Assembly (NCBI GenBank): GCA_938036545.1
Contig: CALHQJ010000030.1
Span: forward strand, 1 to 10,374
Direction of reading: 5' to 3'
From: an uncultured Clostridium sp.
Lineage (GTDB): Bacteria; Bacillota; Clostridia; Lachnospirales; Lachnospiraceae
Length of the DNA stretch: 10,374 bases
Shown here: in pieces, positions 1 through 6,679 of the stretch
How positions within the stretch are numbered: the stretch's first letter is position 1
Layout: each line of letters begins with the position of its first letter
Translations under genes and position numbers: made by a program
The notes under the pieces: generated by a model
The model's database searches: none
What the model saw: only the letters and a program-made list of their open reading frames with translations
Told to the model about the DNA's origin: nothing

Positions 1-147
1 TGGCTGCCGATGACTGTGTGCCCAATGCTGTGAAATAGGCAGGCATCTGGCAGCTAAGACTTTTCTTCCGCCTGCACTGCTCATTCTAGCTCTGAAGCCA
101 TGAACCTTTGCTCTCTGTCTCTTTTTTGGCTGAAATGTCATTTTCAT
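1..147 (-). CDS. rpmH: 50S ribosomal protein bL34, 3' end replaced and cut by window edge
   Basis: The minus strand from 147 reads MKMTFQPKKRQRAKVHGF and continues through RARMSSAGGRKVLAAR, the diagnostic highly basic sequence of ribosomal protein bL34, a roughly 44-residue component of the large ribosomal subunit. A strong Shine-Dalgarno (AGGAGGT, complement of 158-164) lies 10 nt before the ATG. Divergent rpmH is the usual neighbour of dnaA in Firmicutes. Residues 1-34 fit the family, but codons 35-49 (positions 45 to 1) read CLPISQHWAHSHRQP instead of the expected basic tail of the type RAKGRKKLSA. No stop appears before the window edge, and the other two frames do not restore the tail. 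The gene is therefore altered at its 3' end, or the first ~45 bases are a mis-joined sequence. Identification of the N-terminal part is secure; the state of the C-terminus is not. Confidence 0.85.
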   Translation of the reverse strand, partial: MKMTFQPKKRQRAKVHGFRARMSSAGGRKVLAARCLPISQHWAHSHRQP

Positions 148-182
148 AATCTGGCGCACCTCCTCTAATTACTATCTCTTAA

Positions 183-202
183 GAATATGGGTGAACATAT
201 TC
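183..202 (-). promoter_or_regulatory. Hairpin in the rpmH leader
   Basis: A perfect 7-bp inverted repeat (GAATATG / CATATTC, loop 190-195) lies between the rpmH promoter and its Shine-Dalgarno, so it would form a stem in the 5' untranslated RNA. It could be an mRNA-stabilising stem, a site for ribosomal-protein feedback, or a DNA operator; nothing in the sequence decides between these. The stem is AT-rich and modest in strength. Confidence 0.4.
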
Positions 203-229
203 CGACTATTTTAGGTAAACATCTTCTTG

Positions 230-258
230 ATTATATCGAAGGAATGGGGCTTCGTCAA
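230..258 (-). promoter_or_regulatory. Vegetative promoter of rpmH
   Basis: Read on the minus strand, TTGACG (complement of 253-258) is followed after exactly 17 bp by TATAAT (complement of 230-235). This is one mismatch from the full sigma-A consensus. Transcription would start near 223, giving a leader of about 75 nt before the rpmH ATG at 147. It fires away from dnaA. Confidence 0.85.
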
Positions 259-316
259 GTAGAATTTCAGAAATCTTTCGCCTATTTCCAGAGCCTGATT
301 GTTAATTTACATAATG

Positions 317-530
317 TTATCCCCAAAGTGTGGATAAGTTGTGGATAACCATCGGGATAACTTCTTAATTTCCACATGCTTAGACTAAATTCCCAGTAAT
401 TTTCTGCCTATTTGTTATGTTTACAACTTTTACTTATTCTTTTCCACAATATGTTGATAAGTGATCCCTATTTTGTTTATACACAGCCTTTGCACAAGGT
501 TTCCACATACTAATCACAAAGTTTTCCACA
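317..530. other. oriC, upstream DnaA-box cluster
   Basis: This stretch between divergent rpmH and dnaA holds two perfect DnaA boxes (TGTGGATAA at 329-337 and 340-348) with starts 11 bp apart, about one helical turn. One-mismatch boxes are at 317-325 (TTATCCCCA), 440-448 and 522-530 (both TTTTCCACA), 452-460 (TGTTGATAA) and 477-485 (TTATACACA). Two-mismatch sites are at 368-376 and 499-507. The sequence is AT-rich, especially around 380-480. In Bacillus-type bipartite origins this cluster helps assemble and regulate DnaA and can repress dnaA transcription. Box positions are read directly; function is from the known Firmicute arrangement. Confidence 0.9.
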
Positions 531-547
531 TAATTTTTTCTATTTCC

Positions 548-576
548 TTGAAATCTATTTCTATTTCATGTAAAAT
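548..576 (+). promoter_or_regulatory. Promoter of dnaA
   Basis: TTGAAA (548-553) and TAAAAT (571-576) are separated by 17 bp, a good vegetative promoter. It would give a leader of about 50 nt before the dnaA start. A DnaA-box-like TTTTCCACA at 522-530 ends 18 bp before the -35, well placed for autoregulation by DnaA. Confidence 0.7.
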
Positions 577-634
577 AGTATTAATACTGGGTTAATATGC
601 ATTAATACTTTTTCATGGATTTAGGAGACCGGAA

Positions 635-2011
635 ATGATAGAAAAATTACAAGAACAATGGGATGAAATCCTTCTTTATATGAAAGATGAGCATGAAATT
701 ATGGATATTTCATTTAAAACCTGGCTTCTCCCATTAAAAGTCCATCATGTGGATAAAAATACCAATACTGCAACCATTGTAGTACCTGACAGCAATATGA
801 TTGGCTACATCCGTAAAAAATACGGACTCCCTTTAGAAGTCTCAATTGCCGAAAAATTAGGGGTAGAATGTAAGCTTGATTTTATCTCCAAAGAGGAGGC
901 TGAATCCGCTGCTCCGACAGTCGAGAATCTTCTTATTAAAAAGGGTTCTAAGGAAGTTAGTCCTGAAATCATCCAAAATGCCAATCTGAACCCCAAATAT
1001 ACCTTTGATACGTTTGTAGTGGGAGCCAATAATAATCTGGCTCATGCCGCATCCCTGGCAGTTGCAGAATCTCCAGGCGAAATTTACAATCCTCTGTTTA
1101 TATATGGAGGCGTTGGACTTGGAAAAACCCATTTAATGCACAGTATCGCCCACTTTATATTAAAGAATAATCCGAATGCCAAGGTTTTATACGTAACCTC
1201 CGAGAAATTTACCAATGAATTAATTGACGCCATTCGTAATAAAAACAACATTACTACTACAGAATTCCGAGAGAAATACCGGAACAATGACGTTTTGTTA
1301 ATTGACGATATTCAGTTTATTATTGGTAAAGAAAGTACCCAGGAGGAATTTTTCCATACCTTTAATGCCCTCCACGAATGTAAAAAACAGATTATTATTT
1401 CCTCTGATAAACCGCCAAAAGAAATTGAAACACTGGAAGAACGTCTCAGATCCCGTTTTGAATGGGGGCTTACTGTAGATATCCAGTCCCCTGACTATGA
1501 AACCCGAATGGCGATTCTGCGAAAAAAAGAGGAAATGGAAGGCTATAATATTGATAATGAAGTCATCAAATATATTGCCACCAATGTGAAATCCAATATT
1601 CGTGAACTGGAAGGCGCTTTAACCAAAATTGTCGCTCTTTCCAAATTAAACAAAAAAGAAATTACCATCGAATTAGCTGAGGAAGCTTTAAAGGATCTGA
1701 TTTCTCCTAATTTAGCCAGGGAAATAACTCCTGAACTGATTCTTCAAATTGTATCTGACCATTTGGGAATCCAGTCCATTGACATCTTAGGACAAAAACG
1801 CAATAAAGAAATTGCCGGAGCCCGCCAGATCGTCATGTACCTTTGCCGTAATATGACCAGTACCCCTCTTCAGCAGATTGGACAGTTTTTAGGAGGCCGC
1901 GATCACACTACCATTATCCATGGTATTGAAAAGATCGCCAAGGACCTTCCAAAAGACCCTGCTTTGCAGAATACCATTGAAATCTTAACGAAGAAAATCA
2001 ATCCACAATAG
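635..2011 (+). CDS. dnaA: Chromosomal replication initiator protein DnaA
   Basis: DnaA is the AAA+ ATPase that binds DnaA boxes, forms a filament and melts oriC to load the replicative helicase. The 458-residue product has the full family architecture. Domain I spans about 1-85 and is followed by a short linker. The AAA+ core carries Walker A GGVGLGKTH (about 158-166), Walker B LLIDDIQ (221-227), a sensor-1 stretch IIISSDKPP (about 253-261) and the arginine-finger region RLRSRFEWG (270-278). Domain IV, the DNA-binding part, carries the DnaA signature GGRDHTTIIHG (420-430). AGGAG at 623-627 lies 7 nt before the ATG, fixing the start. DnaA boxes flank the gene on both sides, so it sits inside a bipartite origin and is probably autoregulated. 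Nothing appears broken. Confidence 0.99.
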   Translation: MIEKLQEQWDEILLYMKDEHEIMDISFKTWLLPLKVHHVDKNTNTATIVVPDSNMIGYIRKKYGLPLEVSIAEKLGVECKLDFISKEEAESAAPTVENLLIKKGSKEVSPEIIQNANLNPKYTFDTFVVGANNNLAHAASLAVAESPGEIYNPLFIYGGVGLGKTHLMHSIAHFILKNNPNAKVLYVTSEKFTNELIDAIRNKNNITTTEFREKYRNNDVLLIDDIQFIIGKESTQEEFFHTFNALHECKKQIIISSDKPPKEIETLEERLRSRFEWGLTVDIQSPDYETRMAILRKKEEMEGYNIDNEVIKYIATNVKSNIRELEGALTKIVALSKLNKKEITIELAEEALKDLISPNLAREITPELILQIVSDHLGIQSIDILGQKRNKEIAGARQIVMYLCRNMTSTPLQQIGQFLGGRDHTTIIHGIEKIAKDLPKDPALQNTIEILTKKINPQ

Positions 2012-2135
2012 CTTGTGTAAAGTTCTGTGGATAGGTTGTGGATATTTGATCCCTAAATTTCCCGCAGTTTTCCCATGTGGATAACCTCAAGAAGCTGAGA
2101 ATAACTATGAGGACTTATTCACACCCTTATTCACA
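1999..2135. other. oriC, downstream DnaA-box cluster
   Basis: This cluster starts at the dnaA stop codon and runs towards dnaN. It contains a perfect box at 2076-2084 (TGTGGATAA) and near-perfect boxes at 2026-2034 (TGTGGATAG) and 2037-2045 (TGTGGATAT). Two TTATTCACA boxes, on the opposite strand to these, lie at 2115-2123 and 2127-2135. A two-mismatch site overlaps the dnaA 3' end (1999-2007). With the unwinding module immediately downstream, this is the part of a Firmicute bipartite origin where strand opening is expected. Confidence 0.88.
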
Positions 2136-2169
2136 CCTGAAAATCCTTTCTTAATCCAGTTTTTCAGGC

Positions 2170-2225
2170 TTTTACACAAATTCACACCCCCTACGGCGAT
2201 TACTACGGAAAAGAACTATATATAT
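2170..2225 (+). other. Probable basal unwinding system (DnaA boxes, DnaA-trios, AT-rich DUE)
   Basis: The layout parallels the Bacillus subtilis unwinding region. Two weak, closely set boxes end in CACA at 2170-2178 and 2178-2186. A GC-rich step follows (2185-2191). A 3-nt register from 2191 then reads CTA CGG CGA TTA CTA CGG, in which three triplets fit the DnaA-trio complement (NTA) and a fourth fits partly. An AT-rich tract (2209-2225, with TATATATAT) completes it. DnaA-trios direct the DnaA filament onto single-stranded DNA. The arrangement is visible; melting at this site is inferred. Confidence 0.7.
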
Positions 2226-2258
2226 CTTTCTTTTCTCCATTTATTTCAAGCAAAGGAG

Positions 2259-2267
2259 TTATCAACA
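2259..2267 (-). promoter_or_regulatory. DnaA-box-like site touching the dnaN ribosome-binding site
   Basis: TTATCAACA differs from the DnaA box TTATCCACA at one base. It lies directly after the dnaN Shine-Dalgarno (AAAGGAG, 2252-2258) and 3 bp before the dnaN ATG. It could be a last box of the origin or a site linking DnaA binding to dnaN expression. A single-mismatch 9-mer in AT-rich DNA can also arise by chance. Confidence 0.4.
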
Positions 2268-2270
2268 ATT

Positions 2271-3389
2271 ATGAAGCTTACATTTCAAAAAGACGCCCTG
2301 TTAAACGGTATTAATATTGTCTTAAAAGCAGTTACATCCAAAACAACCATGTCCATTTTGGAATGCATCTTAATTGACGCTTCCGGAACCGATATTAAAT
2401 TAACCGGCAACGATATGGAGTTGGGTATTGAAACAAAGGTAGAAGGTACTATTTTAGGACGAGGAAAAATTGCATTAGATGCTAAACTTTTTTCTGAAAT
2501 TGTCAGAAAGCTGTCTGGTGTAGATTCCGAAATTACCATTGAAAGTGATGACAGATTAAATACAGTAATTTCTTGTGAAAACTCTGTATTTACCATTCAG
2601 GGAAGAGACGGCGACGAATTTTCCTATATTCCTTATATCGAACGGGATAAATACATTGCTCTTTCCCAATTTACCTTAAAAGAAATCATCCGTCAGACCA
2701 TTTTTTCTATTTCTCCTAATGACAGCAACAAAATGATGACAGGGGAATTGTTTGAGATTTCTGAAAATGAATTAAAGGTTGTTTCCTTAGACGGACATCG
2801 TATCTCTATTAGAAAAGTAGAATTAAAAGAGCATTATGAGAATATTAAAGTAATTGTTCCAGGCAAGACTTTAAGTGAAATCAGCAAAATTTTAAGCGGT
2901 GATAATGAAAAAGAAGTACTGATTTCCTTTAGCCAGAACCATATTATGTTTGAATTTGACAACACCGTTGTAGTATCCCGCTTAATTGAAGGCGAATATT
3001 TCCGGATCAGTCAGATGCTTTCCAATGATTACGAGACAAGGGTGACTATCAATAAAAAAGAATTTTTAGACTGTATCGAGAGAGCTACCATCCTGATCCG
3101 AGAAAATGATAAAAAACCATTGATTTTAACCATTTCCGATAATGAAATGAATTTAAAATTAAATTCCAGCTTTGGTACTATGAACGCTCAGGTTTGCATT
3201 CACAAAACCGGAAAGGATATTATGATTGGATTTAATCCCAGATTCTTGATTGATGCGTTACGAGTAATTGATGACGAGGAGATTACTCTTTACATGATGA
3301 ATCCGAAATCTCCCTGCTTTATTCGGGACGAGGAAGAACGCTATATTTATTTAATCCTTCCTGTGAATTTTAATGCAGCATCCGTCTAA
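2271..3389 (+). CDS. dnaN: DNA polymerase III sliding clamp, beta subunit
   Basis: DnaN is the ring-shaped processivity clamp that encircles DNA and tethers the replicative polymerase and repair factors. The 372-residue length fits the usual 365-380. The start MKLTFQKDALLNGINIVLKAV and the segment TGNDMELGIET are typical of clamp domain 1. Three structural domains would cover roughly 1-125, 126-250 and 251-372. The end, YLILPVNFNAASV, has the conserved LPV near the C-terminus, followed by about eight further residues, a slightly longer tail than in E. coli. AAAGGAG at 2252-2258 precedes the ATG. I see no convincing separate promoter, and dnaN may be read from the dnaA promoter as in other Firmicutes. 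Confidence 0.98.
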   Translation: MKLTFQKDALLNGINIVLKAVTSKTTMSILECILIDASGTDIKLTGNDMELGIETKVEGTILGRGKIALDAKLFSEIVRKLSGVDSEITIESDDRLNTVISCENSVFTIQGRDGDEFSYIPYIERDKYIALSQFTLKEIIRQTIFSISPNDSNKMMTGELFEISENELKVVSLDGHRISIRKVELKEHYENIKVIVPGKTLSEISKILSGDNEKEVLISFSQNHIMFEFDNTVVVSRLIEGEYFRISQMLSNDYETRVTINKKEFLDCIERATILIRENDKKPLILTISDNEMNLKLNSSFGTMNAQVCIHKTGKDIMIGFNPRFLIDALRVIDDEEITLYMMNPKSPCFIRDEEERYIYLILPVNFNAASV

Positions 3390-3399
3390 CACAGACGGA
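3381..3399 (+). terminator. Hairpin across the dnaN stop codon, probably not a full terminator
   Basis: TCCGTCT (3381-3387) and AGACGGA (3393-3399) form a perfect 7-bp stem with loop AACAC, and the TAA stop (3387-3389) lies at the stem-loop border. No T-run follows, so strong intrinsic termination is unlikely. A processing, stabilising or partial attenuating role between dnaN and the next genes is more plausible. Confidence 0.4.
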
Positions 3400-3440
3400 C
3401 ATTATTGATAAAAAAATAACGATAAGGAGAAGATAAACCT

Positions 3441-3650
3441 ATGAAGACTGTTACAATCAGGGATGAGTTTATCAAATTAGGCCAGGCAATGAAATTGGCT
3501 GGTCTGGTAGATTCCGGCGTAGAGGCTAAAATAGTTATTCAGGACGGAAAGGTTCTGGTAAATGGCCAGGTAGAATACCAGCGTGGAAAAAAGCTGGTAG
3601 ATGGAGACGTGGTTTCCTATGAGGGAAGTGAGTTTCAGATTCAGGCATGA
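3441..3650 (+). CDS. yaaA: S4-domain RNA-binding protein, YaaA/RlbA family
   Basis: This 69-residue protein is essentially one S4 domain, the small RNA-binding fold found in ribosomal protein S4 and pseudouridine synthases. The core IRDEFIKLGQAMKLAGLVDSG, then the VLVNGQVEYQRGKKLVDGD segment, carries the expected basic and glycine-containing turn. The position between dnaN and recF is the same as B. subtilis yaaA (rlbA), whose product is linked to ribosome assembly; transferring that role is an inference. AAGGAG just after 3420 supports the start. Its TGA overlaps the recF ATG (ATGA at 3647-3650), so the two genes are probably translationally coupled. Confidence 0.93.
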   Translation: MKTVTIRDEFIKLGQAMKLAGLVDSGVEAKIVIQDGKVLVNGQVEYQRGKKLVDGDVVSYEGSEFQIQA

Positions 3651-4732
3651 TTATTCGATCCATTGAACTTTTAAATTACCGGAATTACAGCCGGTTACAT
3701 ATGGAATTAAGCGATGGCACTAATATTTTGTACGGCGACAATGCACAGGGAAAGACCAATGTGTTAGAAGCGGTTTATGTGTGCTGTACGACAAAATCCC
3801 ACAGGGGATCAAAGGATAAGGAGATTATCCGGTTCGGAGAAGAGGAAGCCCATATTAAGCTGAATCTGGAAAAAGACGGGATTCCTTACCGGATTGATAT
3901 GCATCTAAAGAAAAATAAGGCAAAAGGGATTGCTATTAATGGTATTCCTATTCACAAGGCCAGTGAATTATTTGGGATTGCCAATGTGGTGTTTTTTTCA
4001 CCGGAGGATTTAAATATTATTAAAAACGGACCTGCTGAACGGCGGAGATTTGTAGATTTAGAGCTATGCCAGTTAAATAAGCTATACGTACACGCTCTGG
4101 TTCAGTATAATCGTATCGTTGTTCAAAGAAATAAGCTGTTAAAGGAACTGGCTTTTAAGCCGGAGTATGAACCGACTCTGGATGTGTGGGACGCCCAGTT
4201 GATTTCTTATGGCAATCAGGTAATGGAATACCGGATGGAATTTATCTCCCAGTTAAATGAGATTATCCGTGACATTCATTACAAGCTTTCCGGCAATAAG
4301 GAGAAGCTTGAGATTCATTATGAACCAAATGTCAGGATGGGGGAGTTTGAGACGGCGCTGGCAAAAAGCAGAGATCAGGATATTCGTCAAAAAACAACTC
4401 TTTCCGGTCCTCACAGGGATGATATCAGCTTTTTTGTTAATGATGTGGACATCCGCAAATTTGGATCTCAGGGACAGCAGCGAACAGCGGCCTTGTCTCT
4501 GAAACTGGCAGAAATTGAACTGGTTAAGAAAATTGTCAGGGATTATCCCATTCTTTTGTTAGATGATGTATTGTCTGAATTAGACAGCAGCAGACAAAAT
4601 CAACTGCTGTCCAGTATCCATCATATTCAAACAATGATTACCTGTACGGGACTGGATGATTTTGTAAATAACCGGTTCCCCATTGATAAAATATTTAAGG
4701 TGACAGATGGAACTGTTGTAAATGAGAATTAA
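3647..4732 (+). CDS. recF: DNA replication and repair protein RecF
   Basis: RecF is an SMC-like ATPase that binds gapped DNA and, with RecO and RecR, loads RecA at stalled forks. The 361-residue product has Walker A GDNAQGKT (30-37), the ABC-type signature SQGQQR (274-279) and Walker B with its following D-loop, PILLLDDVLSELD (301-313). The N-terminal LLNYRNY (8-14) is typical of the family. The ATG overlaps the stop of the S4-domain gene by 4 nt, and no separate Shine-Dalgarno is needed if ribosomes reinitiate. Only 17 nt separate it from gyrB, so there is no room for the remB (yaaB) gene found at this point in B. subtilis. Confidence 0.98.
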   Translation: MIIRSIELLNYRNYSRLHMELSDGTNILYGDNAQGKTNVLEAVYVCCTTKSHRGSKDKEIIRFGEEEAHIKLNLEKDGIPYRIDMHLKKNKAKGIAINGIPIHKASELFGIANVVFFSPEDLNIIKNGPAERRRFVDLELCQLNKLYVHALVQYNRIVVQRNKLLKELAFKPEYEPTLDVWDAQLISYGNQVMEYRMEFISQLNEIIRDIHYKLSGNKEKLEIHYEPNVRMGEFETALAKSRDQDIRQKTTLSGPHRDDISFFVNDVDIRKFGSQGQQRTAALSLKLAEIELVKKIVRDYPILLLDDVLSELDSSRQNQLLSSIHHIQTMITCTGLDDFVNNRFPIDKIFKVTDGTVVNEN

Positions 4733-4749
4733 CCGTTAGGAGGATTTAT

Positions 4750-6660
4750 ATGAGCGCTGAATATGGAGCAGATCAAATCCAGATTTTAGAGGGTCTGGAA
4801 GCGGTCAGGAAGAGGCCTGGCATGTATATTGGCAGTACCTCATCCAGAGGACTGCACCATTTGGTTTATGAGATTGTAGACAACGCGGTAGATGAGGCGC
4901 TGGCAGGATTTTGTGATGTGATTCATGTCCAGATTAATGAAGACAATTCAATCACGGTTACAGATGATGGACGTGGTATCCCTGTAGACATTCAGAAAAA
5001 AGCCGGACTTCCAGCAGTAGAGGTAGTATTTACCATTCTGCATGCAGGCGGTAAGTTTGGCGGCGGAGGATACAAGGTTTCCGGAGGTCTTCACGGAGTT
5101 GGCGCTTCTGTTGTAAACGCTTTGTCTGAGTGGCTGGAGGTTGAGATTTACAAGGAAGGCAGGATTTATAAGCAGCGTTATGAGCGCGGAAAAGTTATGT
5201 ACCCATTAAAGGTAATAGGAGAATGTTCCATGGACGAACATGGAACAAAGGTTACCTTCCTTCCAGACAAAGAGATTTTTGAAGAAACTGTATATGATTA
5301 CGATACCCTTCGTATCCGTTTAAGAGAGACGGCATTTTTAACCAAGAATTTAAAAATTGTCTTGGAGGATAAACGGGAAGAAAAGAGAACAGAAACCTTC
5401 CACTATGAGGGCGGTATTAAAGAATTTGTCACCTACTTAAATAACGGCAAAGCGGCTTTATATGATCAGGTGATTTACTGTGAAGGAATGAAAGACGGAG
5501 TTTATGTTGAAGTTTCCATGCAGCATAATGACGCCTACAATGAAAATATTTACAGCTTTGTAAATAATATTAATACCCCTGAAGGCGGTACTCATTTAAC
5601 TGGATTTAAAAATGCACTGACTAAAACCTTTAATGATTATGCCAAGAAAAACAAGCTGTTAAAGGACAGTGAACCGGCCCTTTCAGGAGAAGATATCAGG
5701 GAAGGCCTGACTGCCATTATCAGCGTTAAGATTGGAGAGCCGCAGTTTGAGGGACAAACGAAACAGAAGCTGGGCAACAGCGAGGCAAGAGGTGCGGTAG
5801 ACAGCATTGTAAGCGAACAGCTTACGTACTTCCTGGAGCAGAATCCTTCTGTAGCCAGAGTAATGTGTGAAAAGTCTATTTTGGCCCAGAGAGCCAGAGC
5901 TGCTGCAAGAAAGGCCAGAGAACTGACTAGAAGAAAAACAGCGTTAGAGGGGATGGCACTTCCTGGAAAACTGGCAGACTGTTCAGATAAAAATCCGGAA
6001 AACTGTGAGATTTACATTGTAGAGGGAGATTCTGCAGGCGGTTCTGCAAAGACTGCCCGTTCCCGCGCTACCCAGGCCATTCTGCCTCTTAGAGGTAAAA
6101 TTTTAAATGTGGAGAAGGCAAGACTGGATAAGATCTACGGAAATGCAGAAATCAAAGCTATGATTACAGCTTTTGGAACTGGTATCCATGATGAGTTTGA
6201 CATTTCCAAACTGCGTTATCATAAGATTATTATTATGACGGATGCGGACGTGGACGGCGCACATATCAGTACGCTGCTGCTCACATTCTTATACCGGTTT
6301 ATGCCGGAGCTGATTAAACAGGGATATGTCTATTTGGCTCAGCCGCCATTATATAAGATTGAGAAGAATAAAAAAGTATGGTATGCCTACAGCGATGCAG
6401 AATTAAACAGTATTCTTCAGGAAATCGGACGTGACACCAATAATAAAATCCAGCGTTACAAAGGTTTGGGAGAAATGGACCCTGAACAGCTTTGGGAAAC
6501 TACTATGGACCCTGAACGAAGAGTTCTTCTTCGGGTTACCATGGATGAAGATACCGCTTCAGAGGTAGATTTGACTTTTACAACTCTGATGGGCGATCAG
6601 GTAGAGCCAAGAAGAGAGTTTATTGAGGCTAATGCTAAATATGGTACTCTGGATATCTAA
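4750..6660 (+). CDS. gyrB: DNA gyrase subunit B
   Basis: GyrB is the ATPase half of gyrase, the enzyme that introduces negative supercoils ahead of forks. The 636-residue length is normal for Gram-positive GyrB. The N-terminal GHKL ATPase domain shows EIVDNAVDEA (41-50, catalytic Glu41 and Mg-binding Asn45), DDGRGIP (72-78) and GGLHGVGAS (112-120). The transducer ends with QTKQKLGNSEA (336-346). The TOPRIM domain shows VEGDSAGGSA (424-433, Glu425) and the metal-binding TDADVDG (497-503). The C-terminal tail QRYKGLGEMDPEQLWETTMD (568-587) contacts GyrA. AGGAGG at 4739-4744 precedes the ATG. It forms a transcription unit with gyrA, 19 bp downstream. Confidence 0.99.
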   Translation: MSAEYGADQIQILEGLEAVRKRPGMYIGSTSSRGLHHLVYEIVDNAVDEALAGFCDVIHVQINEDNSITVTDDGRGIPVDIQKKAGLPAVEVVFTILHAGGKFGGGGYKVSGGLHGVGASVVNALSEWLEVEIYKEGRIYKQRYERGKVMYPLKVIGECSMDEHGTKVTFLPDKEIFEETVYDYDTLRIRLRETAFLTKNLKIVLEDKREEKRTETFHYEGGIKEFVTYLNNGKAALYDQVIYCEGMKDGVYVEVSMQHNDAYNENIYSFVNNINTPEGGTHLTGFKNALTKTFNDYAKKNKLLKDSEPALSGEDIREGLTAIISVKIGEPQFEGQTKQKLGNSEARGAVDSIVSEQLTYFLEQNPSVARVMCEKSILAQRARAAARKARELTRRKTALEGMALPGKLADCSDKNPENCEIYIVEGDSAGGSAKTARSRATQAILPLRGKILNVEKARLDKIYGNAEIKAMITAFGTGIHDEFDISKLRYHKIIIMTDADVDGAHISTLLLTFLYRFMPELIKQGYVYLAQPPLYKIEKNKKVWYAYSDAELNSILQEIGRDTNNKIQRYKGLGEMDPEQLWETTMDPERRVLLRVTMDEDTASEVDLTFTTLMGDQVEPRREFIEANAKYGTLDI

Positions 6661-6679
6661 GGAAAGTTGAGGAAAATAG

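Noticed and set aside
4257..4502. 81-codon plus-strand frame inside recF
   Set aside because: It is an alternate frame within the conserved RecF sequence, with no ribosome-binding site and no recognisable domain.
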